Shown here: piece after piece, positions 41,648 through 50,117 of the stretch
Position numbering within the stretch: the stretch's first letter is position 1
Layout of the letters: every line of letters begins with the position of its first letter
DNA from: RPQJ01 sp963732415
GTDB lineage: Bacteria > Pseudomonadota > Gammaproteobacteria > Steroidobacterales > Steroidobacteraceae
Direction of reading: 5' to 3'
DNA length: 64,000 bases
Assembly: GCA_963732415.1 (NCBI GenBank)
Contig: CAVSZK010000019.1
Coordinates: 434,001 to 498,000 of the forward strand
The notes under the pieces: generated by a model
Told to the model about the DNA's origin: nothing
The model's database searches: none
What the model saw: the letters and a program-made list of their open reading frames with translations, nothing else
Made by a program: the position numbers and the translations under genes

Positions 41648-42969
41648 GCACGACCCTGAAGCCGATCGACTGGTCCAGCCTCGGCGACGACGAGCGACGC
41701 ACGATCCTGCGCCGGCCGGCGCAGCGTGACAACGAGGCACTGCTCGCAAGCGCCGCGCTGATCGTGGACCAGGTGCGCGCTCGCGGCGATGCCGCGCTGC
41801 GCGAGTACACGGCGCGGTTCGACGGCGTGACACTGGAGTCACTGGCAGTGCCAGCCGCCGAGTTCGAGCAAGCTTCGGCCGCCATTACGCGTGAGCAGCT
41901 GGCGGCGCTGCGCCGCGCGATCGAGACCGTCACCCGCTTCCACGAGACGCAGTCGCTGGAACCGGTGAGGGTACAGACGGCGCCCGGCGTAAGCTGCGAG
42001 CGCGTGTTCGTGCCGATCGACGCCGTCGGCCTCTACGTACCGGCCGGCACCGCACCCCTGCCCTCCACGGCCATCATGCTGGCGGTTCCCTCGCGACTGG
42101 CGCGATGCCCGGTGCGCGTGCTGTGCACGCCGCCGCGACCGGATGGCCGGGCTGACCCCGCGGTGCTGGTCGCGGCACGGCTGTGCGGGATTGAAACCGT
42201 GTTCAAGGTGGGCGGCGCCCAGGCCATCGCCGCGATGGCCTACGGCACGGAGAGCGTGCCGAAGGTGGCCAAGGTATTCGGACCCGGCAATTCGTGGGTC
42301 ACGGCCGCCAAGCAGCTGGTGGCGGCGGACGCGGACGGGGCTGCACTCGACATGCCGGCCGGACCATCCGAGGTGCTGGTCGTCGCGGACGATTCGGCGA
42401 GCGCGCAGTTCGTCGCAGCCGATCTTCTCGCCCAGGCAGAGCACAGCGAGGATGCGCAGGTCGTGCTGGTCACGACTACCCGCTCGTTCGCCGAGCAGTG
42501 CATTGCCGAGGTGGAACGCCAGCTTGCCTCGCTGCCCCGGCGCGAGATCGCGGCGCGTGCCATCGCCGGGAGCCGGGTCATCCTGGTGCCCGACCTCGAC
42601 ACCGCGCTCGAGGTGAGCAACCTCTACGCCCCCGAGCACCTGATACTGCAGGTACGATCACCGCGCCGCTGGCTCGAACGCGTCCGCAACGCCGGCTCGG
42701 TATTTCTTGGCGCCTGGACGCCCGAGACCATGGGTGACTACTGCAGCGGCACCAACCACGTCCTGCCCACCTACGGCCATGCCCGCGCCTACAGCGGCCT
42801 CGGCGTGCTCGATTTCGTTCGTCGCATGACCGTCCAGGAAGTCACGCCCGAGGGCCTGGCGGACCTCGGGCTCACGGCCCGTGTGCTCGCGCGGCTCGAG
42901 GCACTCGAAGGCCACGCCAACGCGGTAACGGTGCGCCTGGACGCGATCACGGCCGGGACACCGCAATGA
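41644..42969 (+). CDS. hisD: Histidinol dehydrogenase
   Basis: This 441-residue zinc enzyme oxidises L-histidinol to histidine in two NAD-dependent steps. Landmarks are 'GLYVPAGTAPLPSTAIML', 'GGAQAIAAMAYGTESVPKV', 'DMPAGPSEVLVVAD' and the zinc/catalytic region 'DLLAQAEHSEDAQVVLV'. It overlaps hisG and hisC by four bases each (ATGA). Confidence 0.97.
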   Translation: MSTTLKPIDWSSLGDDERRTILRRPAQRDNEALLASAALIVDQVRARGDAALREYTARFDGVTLESLAVPAAEFEQASAAITREQLAALRRAIETVTRFHETQSLEPVRVQTAPGVSCERVFVPIDAVGLYVPAGTAPLPSTAIMLAVPSRLARCPVRVLCTPPRPDGRADPAVLVAARLCGIETVFKVGGAQAIAAMAYGTESVPKVAKVFGPGNSWVTAAKQLVAADADGAALDMPAGPSEVLVVADDSASAQFVAADLLAQAEHSEDAQVVLVTTTRSFAEQCIAEVERQLASLPRREIAARAIAGSRVILVPDLDTALEVSNLYAPEHLILQVRSPRRWLERVRNAGSVFLGAWTPETMGDYCSGTNHVLPTYGHARAYSGLGVLDFVRRMTVQEVTPEGLADLGLTARVLARLEALEGHANAVTVRLDAITAGTPQ

Positions 42970-44021
42970 GCTCGGTACTCGAACTGGCTCGTCCTGACAT
43001 CCTGGAGCTGCAGCCCTACCAGCACGCAGCGTGGGATCCCTCGCATGAGCGCATGCACGCCAACGAGATGCCCTGGCGTGCCCTCGGCGACAACACCGAT
43101 GCCGGCCTGAACCGTTATCCGGAGCCGCAACCGCGAGCGCTGGTGGAACGCATGGCGCGTCTCTACGACGTGCCCGCGAGCAAGGTAATGGTCGGTCGCG
43201 GCAGCGACGAGGCAATCGACCTGCTGGCGCGTGCTTTCTGCCGCGCGGGCGCCGACAGTGTGGTTACCTGCCCGCCGACCTTCGGCTTCTACAAGGTCGC
43301 TGCCCGGATACAGGGTGCCGCAGTGATCGAGGTTCCGTTGCGCGGCGAGCAGTTCGAGTTCGACACGCAGGGCGTGATCGAGGCCGGTCATCGCGCAAAG
43401 ATCGTATTCCTGTGCTCCCCGAACAACCCGACTGGAAACCTGCTCGACGAGTCCGACATCGTCGAAACCTGCCGCTCGCTCGTCGGCCATGCGCTGGTCT
43501 GCCTCGACGAGGCCTATCTCGAATTCTCGGGGCGCACGAGCCTGGCACGCCGGATCGGTGAATTTCCGAACCTCGTGATACTGCGCACACTGTCGAAGGC
43601 GTATGCGCTCGCCGGCGCACGCTGCGGCACGTTGATCGCAAGCGAGGAGATCGTCGGGCTGCTGAAACGCATCATTCCGCCGTATGCAATTCCGTCGTCC
43701 ACCGTCGAGGAGGTGCTGAAACTCACCGAGTCGCCGCAAAGATCGATTGCCGATGACCGGATACGTACAATTCTCGCCGAGCGCGAACGGATGCGGCTGC
43801 GCCTGGCCTCGATGGAGTCCGTACGACACGTATTCCACTCCTACGCCAATTTCCTGCTGGTCCGCTGCCGGGATGCTCGCAGCGTGCTGGAGGCCGGAAA
43901 GGCCGCCGGACTGCTGGTCCGGGACTTCAGCAGCGCGACTCGACTCGAGGGCTGCCTGCGCATTTCGGTCGGGACCCCGGAACAGAACGAGCGGCTGCTG
44001 GCCGCCGTGGAGCGCGCATGA
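42966..44021 (+). CDS. hisC: Histidinol-phosphate aminotransferase
   Basis: This is a 351-residue fold-type I PLP aminotransferase. It binds substrate phosphate and PLP through 'NEMPWRALGD', 'GRGSDEAIDLLARAF', 'CSPNNPTGNLLDESD' and 'LSKAYALAGARCG', the last containing the PLP lysine near residue 212. It makes histidinol phosphate from imidazole-acetol phosphate. Four-base overlaps link it to hisD and hisB. Confidence 0.97.
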   Translation: MSSVLELARPDILELQPYQHAAWDPSHERMHANEMPWRALGDNTDAGLNRYPEPQPRALVERMARLYDVPASKVMVGRGSDEAIDLLARAFCRAGADSVVTCPPTFGFYKVAARIQGAAVIEVPLRGEQFEFDTQGVIEAGHRAKIVFLCSPNNPTGNLLDESDIVETCRSLVGHALVCLDEAYLEFSGRTSLARRIGEFPNLVILRTLSKAYALAGARCGTLIASEEIVGLLKRIIPPYAIPSSTVEEVLKLTESPQRSIADDRIRTILAERERMRLRLASMESVRHVFHSYANFLLVRCRDARSVLEAGKAAGLLVRDFSSATRLEGCLRISVGTPEQNERLLAAVERA

Positions 44022-45088
44022 GCCTGGAAAAAATCCTGTTCATCGATCGTGACGGAACGCTGATCGAGGAACCGCACGACAAGCAGGTGGACAGCCTCGC
44101 CAAGCTTCGGCTCGCGCGCGGTGTCATTCCGGCACTTCTGGACCTGGTACGCGCCGGTTACCGACTGGTCCTCGTGAGCAACCAGGATGGGCTCGGCACC
44201 TCGTCGTTCCCGGAGCCGAGCTTCCGCGAGCCGCAGGACTTCATGCGCGGCGTATTCGCCTCACAGGGGATCGAGTTCGACGCCGAGTTCTTCTGCCCGC
44301 ATGTCCCGGCCGACGACTGCGCCTGCCGCAAGCCCAGGACCGGACTGCTCACCGAGTTCATGGCCGGCCGCAGCATCGACCTGGCTCGCAGCTACGTAAT
44401 TGGCGACAGGCAGACCGACCTGGACCTCGCCGCGAACCTCGGTGTCGGCGGAATCCGCATCCACGGTGCCGGCGGCGAGACCTGGACGGAGATCGCGGCT
44501 CGCCTTTGCCGGCCAGAACGAATCGCGCGAGTCACGCGGCGCACCAAGGAAACCGACATCTCGGTCGCTGTGAACCTGGACCGCGAGGCACCGGTCTCCA
44601 TCTCGACCGGCATCGGCTTCTTCGATCACATGCTCGAACAAATCGCACGCCACGGCGGCATTGCAATCGAAATGAACTGTAACGGCGACCTGGGTGTAGA
44701 TGAGCACCACACGGTCGAGGACTGCGCGCTGGCGCTGGGCCAGGCGCTGCGCGAGGCGCTCGGCGAAAAGCGCGGCATCGGCCGCTACGGCTTCGTGCTG
44801 CCGATGGACGAAGCCCTTGCCCAGGTCGCCATAGACCTGTCCGGTCGACCTTACGCCGTCTTCACGGGGCATTTCGGCCGCGACATCGTCGGCGCACTGC
44901 CCACCGAACTGGTACCGCACTTCTTCCGATCGCTGGCCGACAGCCTCGGCGCAGCGATTCACATCGAGGTCCGCGGCGAGAACACACACCACATGATCGA
45001 GGCCTGCTTCAAGGGTACGGGTCGAGCCTTGCGCCGGGCCATCCGGCTGCGCGGCGACGAACTGCCGAGCACCAAGGGCCGCCTGTGA
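44018..45088 (+). CDS. hisB: Bifunctional histidinol-phosphatase / imidazoleglycerol-phosphate dehydratase
   Basis: This is a 356-residue fusion. The N-terminal HAD phosphatase half (1-165) starts 'FIDRDGTLIEEP' with the nucleophile and acid at Asp10 and Asp12, and binds structural zinc through 'CPHVPADDCACRKP'. The C-terminal dehydratase half (from about 168) has the metal-binding 'FFDHMLEQIARHGG', 'DEHHTVEDCALALG' and 'ENTHHMIEACFKG'. The fusion is the gammaproteobacterial form of HisB. hisH follows after 10 bases. Confidence 0.97.
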   Translation: MSLEKILFIDRDGTLIEEPHDKQVDSLAKLRLARGVIPALLDLVRAGYRLVLVSNQDGLGTSSFPEPSFREPQDFMRGVFASQGIEFDAEFFCPHVPADDCACRKPRTGLLTEFMAGRSIDLARSYVIGDRQTDLDLAANLGVGGIRIHGAGGETWTEIAARLCRPERIARVTRRTKETDISVAVNLDREAPVSISTGIGFFDHMLEQIARHGGIAIEMNCNGDLGVDEHHTVEDCALALGQALREALGEKRGIGRYGFVLPMDEALAQVAIDLSGRPYAVFTGHFGRDIVGALPTELVPHFFRSLADSLGAAIHIEVRGENTHHMIEACFKGTGRALRRAIRLRGDELPSTKGRL

Positions 45089-45098
45089 GCAGGCGTCC

Positions 45099-45695
45099 GT
45101 GACCAGCGTCGCCATCGTCGACAACGGCGGCGCAAACATCGCGTCGTTGCGCTACGCGCTCGAGCGCCTCGGCGTGGATGCGCGGCTGACCGCGGACGCG
45201 AACGAACTGCGTGCCGCGCCGCGGGTCATCCTGCCGGGCGTCGGCGCCGCCGCCGAGGCCATGCAACGCCTCGAAACGCTCGGCCTGGTCGAGACGGTCC
45301 GCAGCCTGCGGCAACCGATGCTCGGTATCTGCCTCGGCATGCAGCTGCTGTTCGATTCCAGCGAGGAAGGCGGCATGGCCTGCCTCGGGTTGCTGCCCGG
45401 CCGCGTGGAGCGCTTCGCGAACCGCGACGCTTACCCTGTTCCGCACATGGGTTGGAACCAGCTCGAGTTTGCCTCGCCCGATCCGCTGCTCAACGGCATC
45501 ACGAAAGGCGGCCATGTCTATTTCGTACACAGCTACGCCGCACCTGTCGGTCCGTGGACCGTCGCCACCGCGAACTATGGCGGATCCTTCTCCGCAGTCG
45601 TGCGCCAGGGGAACTTCGTCGGCATGCAGTTCCATCCCGAACGGTCGGGTGCGACGGGCGCGCGACTGCTCGCGAATTTCCTGGAGCTCGGGTGA
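45099..45695 (+). CDS. hisH: Imidazole glycerol phosphate synthase, glutaminase subunit
   Basis: This 198-residue class I glutamine amidotransferase feeds ammonia to HisF. The nucleophile is Cys78 in 'GICLGMQLLFDSSEEG', and the His/Glu of the triad are in 'GMQFHPERSG'. The start is GTG at 45099. The stop TGA shares one base with the hisA ATG. Confidence 0.96.
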   Translation: MTSVAIVDNGGANIASLRYALERLGVDARLTADANELRAAPRVILPGVGAAAEAMQRLETLGLVETVRSLRQPMLGICLGMQLLFDSSEEGGMACLGLLPGRVERFANRDAYPVPHMGWNQLEFASPDPLLNGITKGGHVYFVHSYAAPVGPWTVATANYGGSFSAVVRQGNFVGMQFHPERSGATGARLLANFLELG

Positions 45696-46435
45696 TGCAG
45701 CTGATCCCGGCGATTGACCTGCGCGGCGGCCGGGTCGTGCGGCTCCTGCAGGGCCGTTTCGATGCGGAGACCGTATACGCCGACGACCCGATGACCATCC
45801 TCGACACCTACGCAGGACTCGGTGCACGGCTGGTGCACGTCGTGGACCTTGACGGTGCGCGCGAAGGGGCCCAGGGCAATGCGGCAGCGATCGCCGGGCT
45901 CGCCGCATCCGGACGCGCAGCGCTGCAGGTCGGCGGCGGAGTTCGCGACCGGGCCACGGTGAAGCGCCTGCTGGACGCGGGAGTCGCCCGAGTGGTCGTC
46001 GGCAGCGCCGCAGTCGCCGAACCCGGGGAAGTCGCGTCATGGCTTCATGAGTTCGGCGCCGACGGCATCGTGCTCGCGTTCGACGTGCGCCTCGACGACG
46101 GTGGAGTGCCCCGACTGGCCACGCACGGCTGGGAGCGCCAGACAACGCTCAGCCTGTGGGATGCCGTCGGCCGTTTCGAATCGCACGGCCTGCGGCACGT
46201 GCTGTGCACCGACGTGGCACGCGACGGCGCGCTGTCCGGGCCGAACCAGGCGCTCTACCTGGACGCTGTGCGTCGGTTCCCGGCGGTAAGCTGGCAGGCA
46301 TCGGGAGGCGTGCGCGACGTCGGGGACCTGCAGGCGCTCGCTTCCGCCGGCGTCGCCGGGGCCGTGAGCGGCCGCGCGCTGCTCGAAGGACGCATGCAAG
46401 CAGAGGAGCTCGCGCCATTCTTGCGAAACGAATAA
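45695..46435 (+). CDS. hisA: ProFAR isomerase
   Basis: This 246-residue TIM barrel carries out the Amadori rearrangement of the aminoaldose ProFAR to PRFAR. The catalytic acid is Asp8 in 'PAIDLRGGRVVRL', and the second acid is near residue 132 in 'VLAFDVRLDDGG'. Two phosphate loops, 'VGGGVRDRATVKRLLDAG' and 'ASGGVRDVGDLQAL', are present. Its 3' end overlaps hisF by 19 bases. Confidence 0.95.
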   Translation: MQLIPAIDLRGGRVVRLLQGRFDAETVYADDPMTILDTYAGLGARLVHVVDLDGAREGAQGNAAAIAGLAASGRAALQVGGGVRDRATVKRLLDAGVARVVVGSAAVAEPGEVASWLHEFGADGIVLAFDVRLDDGGVPRLATHGWERQTTLSLWDAVGRFESHGLRHVLCTDVARDGALSGPNQALYLDAVRRFPAVSWQASGGVRDVGDLQALASAGVAGAVSGRALLEGRMQAEELAPFLRNE

Positions 46436-47184
46436 TCCCATGCCTGGACGTGCGTGATGGCCAGGTCGTCAAGGGCGTGCGATTCAGCGACCACCGCACT
46501 GTCGGCGACATACTCGACCTGGCGACGCGCTACCGCACCGAAGGCGCGGATGAACTCGTCTTCTACGACATCACCGCGAGTCCGGAAGGCCGGTCCGTGG
46601 ACCGGGACTGGGTGTCGCGCGTTGCGCGTGTGCTGGACATCCCGTTCTGCGTCGCGGGCGGCATCCGTAGCGTTCACGACGCCGAGGGCGTGCTGAACGC
46701 CGGCGCCGAGAAGATCTCGGTGAACTCCCCCGCGCTCGCCGATCCCTCGCTGATCGAACGCCTGGCCCGGCGCTTTGGCTCGCAGTGCGTCGTCGTCGGC
46801 GTCGACAGCCAGACCGTGGGCCGTGACTACCTCGTCTACCAGTACACCGGCGATCCGCAGCGTTCGAGCAGCACGGCGCGCCACACACTGGACTGGGTCC
46901 GGGAAGCGCAGGACCGCGGAGCTGGCGAGATCGTGCTCAACTGCATGGCGAGCGACGGTGTGCGCGAGGGCTACGACATCGAGCAGTTGCTGCTGGTCAG
47001 GGACGCATGCCGCGTGCCGCTGATCGCCTCGGGCGGCGCCGGGGCACCCGGGCACTTCGTCGACGTGTTCCAGCGCGCGCGGGTCGACGGCGCACTGGCC
47101 GCCAGCGTGTTCCACTCGGGCGAGATCGCCATCCCCGACCTCAAGCGGCAACTGGCCGCATCGAACGTGGAGGTACGACCGTGA
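46417..47184 (+). CDS. hisF: Imidazole glycerol phosphate synthase, cyclase subunit (ATT start)
   Basis: This is a 255-residue TIM barrel that closes the imidazole ring using ammonia from HisH. The family N-terminus LAKRIIPCLDVRDG is intact in this frame, and its catalytic acid is residue 11 only if counting starts at the ATT codon at 46417, exactly the canonical numbering. No ATG, GTG or TTG in frame lies upstream at a sensible distance, and the first one downstream would remove that Asp. AGAGGAG lies about 8 bases before the ATT. So initiation at ATT, inside the end of hisA, is the best reading; a sequencing error is the alternative. The second acid is in 'VVVGVDSQTVGRDYLV'. It overlaps hisI by four bases. 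Confidence 0.93.
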   Translation: MLAKRIIPCLDVRDGQVVKGVRFSDHRTVGDILDLATRYRTEGADELVFYDITASPEGRSVDRDWVSRVARVLDIPFCVAGGIRSVHDAEGVLNAGAEKISVNSPALADPSLIERLARRFGSQCVVVGVDSQTVGRDYLVYQYTGDPQRSSSTARHTLDWVREAQDRGAGEIVLNCMASDGVREGYDIEQLLLVRDACRVPLIASGGAGAPGHFVDVFQRARVDGALAASVFHSGEIAIPDLKRQLAASNVEVRP

Positions 47185-47810
47185 CGCCGGATCAGGTTCG
47201 AACACTGGCCTGGGACAAGGGTGATGGCCTGCTCCCCGCGATCGTGCAGCACGCACGCACCGGGCGCGTGCTGATGCTCGCATTCATGAACCAGGAGGCG
47301 CTCCGGCTGACGCTTTCGACCGGGCGCGCGGTTTTCTACAGTCGCTCGCGCGCGCAGTTGTGGACCAAGGGTGAAACCTCGGGAAACTACCTCAACGTCG
47401 TGGATCTCAGTGTCGACTGCGACGCCGACTCGATCCTGGTGCTGGCCGACCCGCTCGGCCCGACCTGCCACAATGGAACGGAGTCGTGCTTCGCAGACGC
47501 CGCGCCCACCGACGTGCAGTCCCTCTCCTTCCTGCGCGTGCTCGAGGCGACGATCGCCAATCGCATGGCCGAGAAGCCCGAAGGCAGCTACACCGCGCGG
47601 CTGGTAGCCGAGGGCCCCGGGCGCATCGCGCAGAAAGTCGGCGAGGAAGGGGTGGAGACCGCGCTCGCGGCCGTTACCCGGGACGATGCGGGACTGTTGT
47701 CCGAGTGCGCGGACCTGGTCTATCACCTGGTGGTGCTGCTGAAATCGCGCGACCTGGAACTCGACGACCTCGTCGCGGAACTACGCTCGCGACACGACCG
47801 AAGGTCCTGA
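47181..47810 (+). CDS. hisI: Bifunctional phosphoribosyl-AMP cyclohydrolase / phosphoribosyl-ATP pyrophosphatase
   Basis: This is a 209-residue HisIE fusion performing steps three and two of histidine synthesis. The N-terminal cyclohydrolase has 'LMLAFMNQEALRLTLSTG', 'KGETSGNYLNVVDL' and the metal-binding 'DCDADSILVL...GPTCH'. The C-terminal pyrophosphatase (from about 118) has 'QKVGEEGVETALAAV' and an acidic helix. The start is GTG at 47181, overlapping hisF. The last 30 bases overlap the 3' end of the opposite-strand MFS gene. Confidence 0.96.
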   Translation: MTPDQVRTLAWDKGDGLLPAIVQHARTGRVLMLAFMNQEALRLTLSTGRAVFYSRSRAQLWTKGETSGNYLNVVDLSVDCDADSILVLADPLGPTCHNGTESCFADAAPTDVQSLSFLRVLEATIANRMAEKPEGSYTARLVAEGPGRIAQKVGEEGVETALAAVTRDDAGLLSECADLVYHLVVLLKSRDLELDDLVAELRSRHDRRS

Positions 47811-48974
47811 CCTGCCGCCGGCCGCCAGCGCGAGCATCAGGCCGGCTGCCGCCGCGGTCACCAGCGCCGAGACTGCGAACGCGGCCGTGGAGCCGAAGCG
47901 CTCCCAGATCAGGCCGAACAGCACGGCGCCAGGCAGCGCCAGCAATCCGCTGGCAAGGTGATAAAGCCCGAATGCTGTGCCGCGCTCCTCGGCAGCCGCG
48001 TGATCTCCAATCACTGATCGCTCCGCGGGCTCGGTGACCGCGAGCGTTGCCGAATACGCGATGAACAGTGCCCAAACGCCTGCCGGCCCCGGCCCCTCAA
48101 ACGCGAGCAACAGCAGCACGGCCACCCGCATGGTCCAGCCACCCAGCAGCAGCGGCATTCGCCCGACGCGGTCGGACAGGATTCCGGCGGGCATCGCGAT
48201 CAACATCTTCGCCACGCTCGCCGCGGCCCAGACCAGTGGCACCCAGACCACCTGCAGCCCGGCCTCCCGTGCCCACAGCACGACGAACACTTCCGGAACG
48301 CTCGCGAGCGCGAGCAGGCCCGCCGCAACGATCATCGCGCGCAATCGGCCGTGCAGCGTGCCCCACGAGAACTTCGGCGGGGCGGGCACAGCCGCCACCT
48401 GCGCCGGGGGCACGCCGAAGTACAGCAGCAGCAGCACCAGCACGCCCGGCACGGCCGAGGCCAGGAACACGTGCTTCAGGTCCACCTGCGACGACAGCAG
48501 CGCGAATGCGAGCAGTGGACCGATCACCGATCCGGCGTGGTCCATGGAGCGGTGAAAGCCGAAGGCCCGCCCGCGCTGCTCGGGGGTCGCCGCGGCGGCG
48601 ATCAGCGCGTCTCGTGGCGCGGTGCGGATGCCCTTGCCGACACGGTCCAGGAAGCGCAGAACCAGGACCGCGGGCCAGCCCACGGCCAGGCCGATCAGTG
48701 GTCGCATCGAGTTCGAGAGCGTGTAGCCGGTGAGCACCAGCGACTTCGCACGCACGCCGCGGTCGGCCATGCGGCCCGAGACCAGCTTCAGGACGCTCGC
48801 CGTGGCTTCGGCCAGCCCCTCAACCAGTCCGACGATCGCTGGCCCGGCGCCCAGCGTGGCAGTGAGGAAGATCGGCAGCAGCGGCGTGATCATCTCGCTC
48901 GCCGCGTCGTTCAGCAGCGACACCAGGCCGAGCACCACGACGGTACGCGGCAGCGCCGTGCGCAACTGCGTCAT
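47781..48974 (-). CDS. MFS transporter downstream of asd
   Basis: This is a 397-residue protein with twelve predicted membrane segments. Landmarks are 'LLNDAASEMITPLLPIFL' at the start, the loop 2-3 motif 'GRMADRGVRAKSLVLTGY' and 'LRFLDRVGKGIRTAPRDALI', a stretch seen in a group of uncharacterised MFS carriers. I start at ATG 48974, 10 bases after the asd stop; the frame extends to 49058 within asd. It may be co-transcribed with lysC/lysA and asd, which would fit an amino-acid-related exporter, but no substrate is known. Confidence 0.85.
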   Translation of the reverse strand: MTQLRTALPRTVVVLGLVSLLNDAASEMITPLLPIFLTATLGAGPAIVGLVEGLAEATASVLKLVSGRMADRGVRAKSLVLTGYTLSNSMRPLIGLAVGWPAVLVLRFLDRVGKGIRTAPRDALIAAAATPEQRGRAFGFHRSMDHAGSVIGPLLAFALLSSQVDLKHVFLASAVPGVLVLLLLYFGVPPAQVAAVPAPPKFSWGTLHGRLRAMIVAAGLLALASVPEVFVVLWAREAGLQVVWVPLVWAAASVAKMLIAMPAGILSDRVGRMPLLLGGWTMRVAVLLLLAFEGPGPAGVWALFIAYSATLAVTEPAERSVIGDHAAAEERGTAFGLYHLASGLLALPGAVLFGLIWERFGSTAAFAVSALVTAAAAGLMLALAAGGRSGPSVVSRA

Positions 48975-48984
48975 CGTTGATTCT

Positions 48985-50100
48985 TCAGTCCCGCTGCTCG
49001 AGCAGGATGCGCAGCATGCGCCGCAGCGGCTCCGCCGCTCCCCATAGCAACTGGTCACCGACGGTGAACGCCGTCAGGTACTCGCCTCCCATCGCGAGCT
49101 TGCGCACGCGTCCCACCGGAACCTCGAGCCTGCCGCTCACCCGCGCCGGCGTGAGTTCGCGAATCGACGACTCGCGATCGTTGGGCACGAGGCGCACCCA
49201 GTCGTTGCCGCCCGCGATCAGTTGCTCGATATCGGCGAGCGGCAGGTCGCGCTTCAACTTGATGGTCATAGCCTGGCTGTGGCAGCGCATCGCGCCGACC
49301 CGCACGCAGACACCATCCACCGGGATCGCGTGCACGACGCGACCCAGGATCTTGTTGGTCTCAGCGCCGCCCTTCCACTCTTCGCGGCTCTGGCCGTTGC
49401 CCAGGTCCTTGTCGATCCAGGGAATGAGGCTACCTGCCAGCGGCACCGAGAAATGCCGCGTCGGCAGGCCAGGACTGCGCAGCGAATCGGTCACCGCACG
49501 ATCGAGGTCGAGGATCGCACTGCCGGGATCCGCGAGTTGTCCCGCTGCCGCGGCGTGCAACGCGCCCATCTGCTCGAGCAGCTCGCGCATGTTCTGCGCA
49601 CCTGCGCCAGACGCGGCCTGGTAGGTCATCGTGGTGATCCACTCGACCAGGCCTTCCCGGAACAGGCCACCGAGCGCCATCAGCATCAGCGAGACCGTGC
49701 AGTTTCCGCCGACGTAATCGCGGATGCCACCGCGCAGCCCCTCGTCGATGACCGCGCGGTTCACCGGGTCGAGGATGATGACCGCGTCATCCTTCATCCG
49801 CAGTGCCGAAGCCGCGTCGATCCAGTAGCCCTGCCAGCCGGCTGCGCGCAGCTGCGGATGCACCGCATTGGTGTAATCGCCGCCCTGGCAGGTCAATATC
49901 ACGTCACAAGCGGCCAGCGCGTCGAGGTCGTTGGCGTCGCCGAGCAACCGGGAGCCGCGGCCCACGTCAGGGGCCTCGCCACCTGCCCGCGAAGTGCTGA
50001 AGAAAAGCGGCTCGAAGAGTCCGAAGTCGCGTTCCTCGGCCATGCGTTGCATGAGGACCGAGCCCACCATCCCCCGCCAACCGACGATACCTGTCTTCAC
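48985..50100 (-). CDS. asd: Aspartate-semialdehyde dehydrogenase
   Basis: This 371-residue NADPH enzyme makes aspartate semialdehyde, the branch point to lysine, methionine and threonine. It has the N-terminal 'TGIVGWRGMVGSVLMQRM', the catalytic Cys in 'VGGNCTVSLMLMALGGLF' near residue 133, and 'MTYQAASGAGAQNMRELL'. The length and the 'GWRGMVGS' motif match the E. coli-type (not the short) Asd. The start is GTG at 50100, 17 bases after the fused lysC-lysA gene. Confidence 0.96.
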   Translation of the reverse strand: MKTGIVGWRGMVGSVLMQRMAEERDFGLFEPLFFSTSRAGGEAPDVGRGSRLLGDANDLDALAACDVILTCQGGDYTNAVHPQLRAAGWQGYWIDAASALRMKDDAVIILDPVNRAVIDEGLRGGIRDYVGGNCTVSLMLMALGGLFREGLVEWITTMTYQAASGAGAQNMRELLEQMGALHAAAAGQLADPGSAILDLDRAVTDSLRSPGLPTRHFSVPLAGSLIPWIDKDLGNGQSREEWKGGAETNKILGRVVHAIPVDGVCVRVGAMRCHSQAMTIKLKRDLPLADIEQLIAGGNDWVRLVPNDRESSIRELTPARVSGRLEVPVGRVRKLAMGGEYLTAFTVGDQLLWGAAEPLRRMLRILLEQRD

Positions 50101-50117
50101 ACGCTGCTCCGCTGCCG

